Positions 5,319 through 7,264 of a DNA stretch of 7,264 bases are shown here, piece after piece (position 1 is the first letter of the stretch; each line of letters opens with the position of its first letter). The notes under the pieces are model-generated. The model was not told where the DNA came from, searched no databases, and saw only the letters and a program-made list of their open reading frames with translations. The DNA comes from an uncultured Lacticaseibacillus sp. (GTDB taxonomy: Bacteria; Bacillota; Bacilli; Lactobacillales; Lactobacillaceae): positions 1-7,264 of the forward strand of contig CAKRHU010000079.1 in NCBI GenBank assembly GCA_934339215.1, given 5' to 3'. Made by a program: the position numbers and the translations under genes.

Positions 5319-5335
5319 ACAGTCGGCTTTTTTTT
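5308..5335 (+). terminator. Intrinsic terminator overlapping the DUF4828-like stop codon
   Basis: AAGTCGACT (5308-5316) pairs with AGTCGGCTT (5321-5329) over 9 bp with one G-U pair around a GAAC tetraloop, followed by a T-run to 5335. The left arm encodes the last residues and the first base of the stop, so the terminator is partly coding. Confidence 0.85.
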
Positions 5336-5370
5336 GGCCGTGAATTTTCTGCAACTGCTGGAAAAAATTG

Positions 5371-5408
5371 CCTCAAAAATGTAAACTAAAGGTACTGAAG
5401 TTTTGAGG
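5371..5408 (+). repeat. Inverted repeat overlapping the ndk Shine-Dalgarno
   Basis: CCTCAAAA (5371-5378) and TTTTGAGG (5401-5408) are perfect 8-bp inverted arms with a 22-nt loop. The right arm takes in the first four bases of the GAGGAGG ribosome binding site of ndk (5405-5411). If the left arm is transcribed, the hairpin would reduce ndk translation. If instead a TAAACT at 5382-5387 is the -10, the left arm is upstream of the start and the repeat could be an operator. Confidence 0.45.
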
Positions 5409-5416
5409 AGGACGTT

Positions 5417-5839
5417 ATGTCAGAAGAATCAACATTGATCTTAGTCAAGCCAGATGGGGTGAAAGCCGGTCATATTGGTGACGTGATCACCCGCTTGGAA
5501 AACCGTCGCTACACGATCACCGCGTTGAAAGTGGTCCAAGCAACGCCAGCTTTGTTGCAAGCTCACTACGCCCAACTGGTAGACAAACCATTTTATCCTG
5601 GCATTGAAACGTTCATGATGGAAACCCCAATGGTCGCGATCGTCGCGACTGGCGTTGACGTGATCGAATCATTCCGCAAAATGGTGGGCCCGACCAAGCC
5701 TGAAGACGCGATGCCTGGCACCATCCGCGGGGACTTTGGTCGCGCTTGGGGCACTCAGCCGATCAAAAACGTGGTGCACTCCTCAGATTCCCCTGAAAGT
5801 GCCGCGCGTGAAATCAAAATCTGGTTCCCAGAACTGTAA
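5417..5839 (+). CDS. ndk: Nucleoside diphosphate kinase
   Basis: A 140-residue cytoplasmic enzyme, usual length for bacterial Ndk, that moves the gamma phosphate from ATP to nucleoside diphosphates through a phosphohistidine and so balances NTP and dNTP pools. Visible signatures are LILVKPDGV (7-15, Lys11), KPFYP (57-61), VGPTKPEDAMPGTIRGDFG (90-108, Arg104) and NVVHSSDSPESA (118-129), in which His121 is the phosphorylated residue. The usual motif is NxxHgSDS; Ser at 122 is a mild variation. The ATG at 5417 has GAGGAGG five bases upstream. It lies between two terminators and is therefore its own transcription unit; no strong promoter is obvious, and an inverted repeat overlaps the ribosome binding site. 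Confidence 0.97.
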   Translation: MSEESTLILVKPDGVKAGHIGDVITRLENRRYTITALKVVQATPALLQAHYAQLVDKPFYPGIETFMMETPMVAIVATGVDVIESFRKMVGPTKPEDAMPGTIRGDFGRAWGTQPIKNVVHSSDSPESAAREIKIWFPEL

Positions 5840-5848
5840 GCTTAATCG

Positions 5849-5875
5849 CCGCCAAGAATTTTTGGCGGTATTTTT
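5849..5875 (+). terminator. Intrinsic terminator of ndk
   Basis: CCGCCAA (5849-5855) and TTGGCGG (5862-5868) form a perfect 7-bp stem around GAATTT, extendable by a G-T pair, followed by TA and five Ts (5871-5875). It begins nine bases after the ndk stop codon. Confidence 0.88.
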
Positions 5876-5955
5876 GTGCTTCAAATTTCCCTCTTTTGAA
5901 ATTCAGGTGTAGCCTAAGGATGTTGATGAAGGCATTTGAATAAAGGAGGCAACTC

Positions 5956-6576
5956 ATGACGAGTTTTCCAAGACGCGATCCGCGCACTGACAACTTATTG
6001 ACCCCAGAAAATTCAACGCTATTGGTGATCGATTATCAACCGACACAAATCAATTCGATTCAAAGCATCCCGCACCCCACCTTGATCAAAAACGTGGCCA
6101 TGACGATCCAGCTGGCGCAAAGTTTTCAAGTCCCAATTGTGTTATCCACAGTCAACGTTGAATCTGGTCGCAACACCGATACCATCCCTGCGCTGAAAAA
6201 ATTGATGCCAGGGGTAGCGAGTTTCGACCGCACAAATATCAACGCATGGGAGGATAAAGATTTTGTTGAAGCCGTCGCCGCCACCGGACGCACCAATTTA
6301 GTGATCGTCGGCTTGTGGACGGAAGCATGCTTAGCGTTTCCAACTTTGGATGCATTGCAATCAGGCTATGATGTCTATCCGGTGGTTGATGCCGTGGGCG
6401 GCACCAGCACGATTGCCCATGAAACCGCCTTGCGTCGCATTGAACAAGCAGGCGCCCAATTGATCACCAACGCGCAATTAGCTTGCGAGTGGCAGCGCGA
6501 TTGGAATCGCACCGAAACCGTACCAGATTTTATCCAGGCCTTGGTTCAAGCGGGGGATTTTGTTTCCTATGATTAA
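5956..6576 (+). CDS. Isochorismatase-fold cysteine hydrolase, YcaC-like
   Basis: A 206-residue cytoplasmic alpha/beta hydrolase of the isochorismatase-like superfamily. The opening TDNLLTPENSTLLVIDYQ places the catalytic Asp26 at the end of strand 1. DRTNINAWEDKDF (91-103) matches the R-x-x-NINAW region of YcaC-type proteins. GLWTEACLAFP (119-129) carries the nucleophile Cys125, and VVDAVGGTSTIAHETALRRIEQAGAQLIT (143-171) is the usual C-terminal part. The Asp-Lys-Cys triad's middle residue appears to be Arg92, as in YcaC relatives. Nicotinamidases and isochorismatases share the fold, but the zinc-binding motif of nicotinamidase is not visible, so the substrate is unknown. AAGGAGG lies six bases before ATG 5956. 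No convincing promoter is seen in 5876-5940, although TTGAAA occurs at 5896-5901. Confidence 0.92.
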   Translation: MTSFPRRDPRTDNLLTPENSTLLVIDYQPTQINSIQSIPHPTLIKNVAMTIQLAQSFQVPIVLSTVNVESGRNTDTIPALKKLMPGVASFDRTNINAWEDKDFVEAVAATGRTNLVIVGLWTEACLAFPTLDALQSGYDVYPVVDAVGGTSTIAHETALRRIEQAGAQLITNAQLACEWQRDWNRTETVPDFIQALVQAGDFVSYD

Positions 6577-6578
6577 AC

Positions 6579-6618
6579 AAAAATGGTGCCTTGCCAAGGT
6601 CGGTAAGGCACCATTTTT
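6579..6618. terminator. Bidirectional terminator between hydrolase and DUF1054 genes
   Basis: Five As and TGGTGCCTT (6579-6592) pair perfectly with AAGGCACCA and five Ts (6605-6618) over 14 bp around a 12-nt loop. Either strand gives a GC-rich stem followed by a U-tract, so it serves both convergent genes. Its right end overlaps the TAA stop (6619-6617) of the minus-strand gene. Confidence 0.9.
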
Positions 6619-7210
6619 AGATCAGTTTGGCATAGATCGGCAATAGTTGGTCAAAGCGAGTCAAAATATCCCCCCACAAGACATCTGGCATTTGCCATAG
6701 CGGATCGGTCCGTAAATAAGTTTTACCAAGGAGCCACTCCCCGCGCTTGACGGTTTGAAAGCGCATGGTTTGTGCTGATAGACTGGTTGCTGATAGCGGT
6801 TGCGCCGCAAATTTATCAGTGTGATCTCCGGCGACTTCAAAACTGGCATCTAAAGCTAACACCGCTGGCGTCAACGCAAACAGGTCAGGCGTCGCGATTT
6901 TCGCCTCTTGCAACACCGCAAGCCATAAAAACAGGCGATCATCCCAAAAACCTAACTCAATATGCGGCAACATTTTATACCCTCGCGGACTGGTGGATAA
7001 AGCCAGCCACGTATCTACTGGTGGATTTTTATGCCGGCGGGCATGCTTGGCGATATGCAGATGTAAGGGTGGCAGCTGAGCCGCCTTTGCGTGTTGCAGT
7101 AGCACTGATCCGGCTTGTTCAAATTTTGGATCTAAGTCGCGGCGAATGCGGGTTAAACGTCCGGCCAAAGTGCAGTCATCAAAGACTTTGAAATCGGTTT
7201 CCTCAAACAT
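6617..7210 (-). CDS. YktB/DUF1054 family protein
   Basis: A 197-residue soluble protein, near the usual 200-210 of DUF1054 (YktB of Bacillus). Recognisable parts are the opening FEETDFKVFDDCTLAGRLTRIR, LHIAKHARRHKNPPVDTWLAL (51-71), SPRGYKMLPHIELGFWDDRLFLWLAVLQEA (74-103) and the C-terminal RTDPLW segment followed by a helix. The HxAKHARR and GYKxxPHxxxGxW blocks are the family's signature. Its biochemical role is not established. The ATG at 7210 has AGGAGG (7222-7217) seven bases upstream and a TATAAT at 7249-7244. It converges on the hydrolase gene with a shared terminator, and nothing links the two functionally. Confidence 0.9.
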   Translation of the reverse strand: MFEETDFKVFDDCTLAGRLTRIRRDLDPKFEQAGSVLLQHAKAAQLPPLHLHIAKHARRHKNPPVDTWLALSTSPRGYKMLPHIELGFWDDRLFLWLAVLQEAKIATPDLFALTPAVLALDASFEVAGDHTDKFAAQPLSATSLSAQTMRFQTVKRGEWLLGKTYLRTDPLWQMPDVLWGDILTRFDQLLPIYAKLI

Positions 7211-7243
7211 CTACAAACCTCCTAGACGACGTGTTACAATTTG

Positions 7244-7249
7244 ATTATA
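7244..7249 (-). promoter_or_regulatory. -10 box of the DUF1054 gene promoter
   Basis: A perfect TATAAT on the minus strand, 33 bases before the ATG at 7210. The matching -35 would lie at about 7267-7272, beyond the window, so the promoter cannot be confirmed. It is directly followed by CAAATTGTAACACG, nearly the same as the sequence before the membrane protease gene. Confidence 0.55.
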
Positions 7250-7264
7250 TGATACCACATGGAG

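Noticed and set aside
5880..5900. TTCAAA...TTTGAA inverted arms upstream of the hydrolase gene
   Set aside because: Six-base AT-rich arms in AT-rich intergenic DNA are expected by chance; no promoter is placed around them.
6772..7191. 139-codon plus-strand frame
   Set aside because: It is antisense to the DUF1054 gene, which carries family motifs, its own Shine-Dalgarno and a -10 box.

Overview
The window looks like chromosomal housekeeping DNA from a low-to-mid GC Gram-positive bacterium of the Lactobacillaceae, perhaps near the Lacticaseibacillus group. This rests on the strong AGGAGG-type ribosome binding sites, short intergenic gaps closed by U-tract hairpins, one TTG start, and several small families I associate with lactobacilli or Firmicutes (DUF3284, a DUF4828-like protein, a YktB/DUF1054 protein, a YulF-like oxidoreductase). 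The species call is inference. I see no insertion sequence, phage gene, integrase, CRISPR array, toxin-antitoxin pair or defence island.

Layout. Positions 1-685 (minus) hold the N-terminal 228 residues of an iron-type alcohol dehydrogenase of the 1,3-propanediol dehydrogenase (DhaT) type, cut by the window edge. Its promoter (TTGGCA-17-TATACT) carries a good Rex-like operator in the spacer, pointing to control by the NADH/NAD ratio. Next, 774-1445 (minus) encodes a small membrane HEXXH metalloprotease-like protein, divergent from a DsrE-like protein at 1553-1882 (plus). Two facing terminators (1889-1917 plus, 1934-1975 minus) separate the DsrE gene from a tRNA-Arg(CCT) gene at 1981-2054 (minus), which has its own promoter.

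From 4796 down to 2102 (minus) there is an apparent operon: a YulF-like Gfo/Idh/MocA oxidoreductase, a DEAD-box RNA helicase with a basic tail, and a DUF3284 protein. The gaps are 22 nt or less before each start, and the helicase Shine-Dalgarno overlaps the oxidoreductase stop codon. No terminator is visible between this operon and the tRNA, so read-through into the tRNA is possible.

Divergent from the oxidoreductase are three plus-strand genes that look like separate units: a DUF4828-like protein (4944-5318), nucleoside diphosphate kinase ndk (5417-5839) and a YcaC-like isochorismatase-fold hydrolase (5956-6576). The first two end in their own intrinsic terminators. A 14-bp bidirectional terminator (6579-6618) is shared by the hydrolase and the convergent DUF1054 gene (6617-7210, minus).

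I did not find a convincing undescribed multi-gene system. The observations most worth checking are regulatory (the Rex operator, a hairpin beside the dhaT promoter, an inverted repeat covering the ndk Shine-Dalgarno, and a shared leader motif before two unlinked genes), plus a Gln where an iron-binding His is usual in the dehydrogenase.
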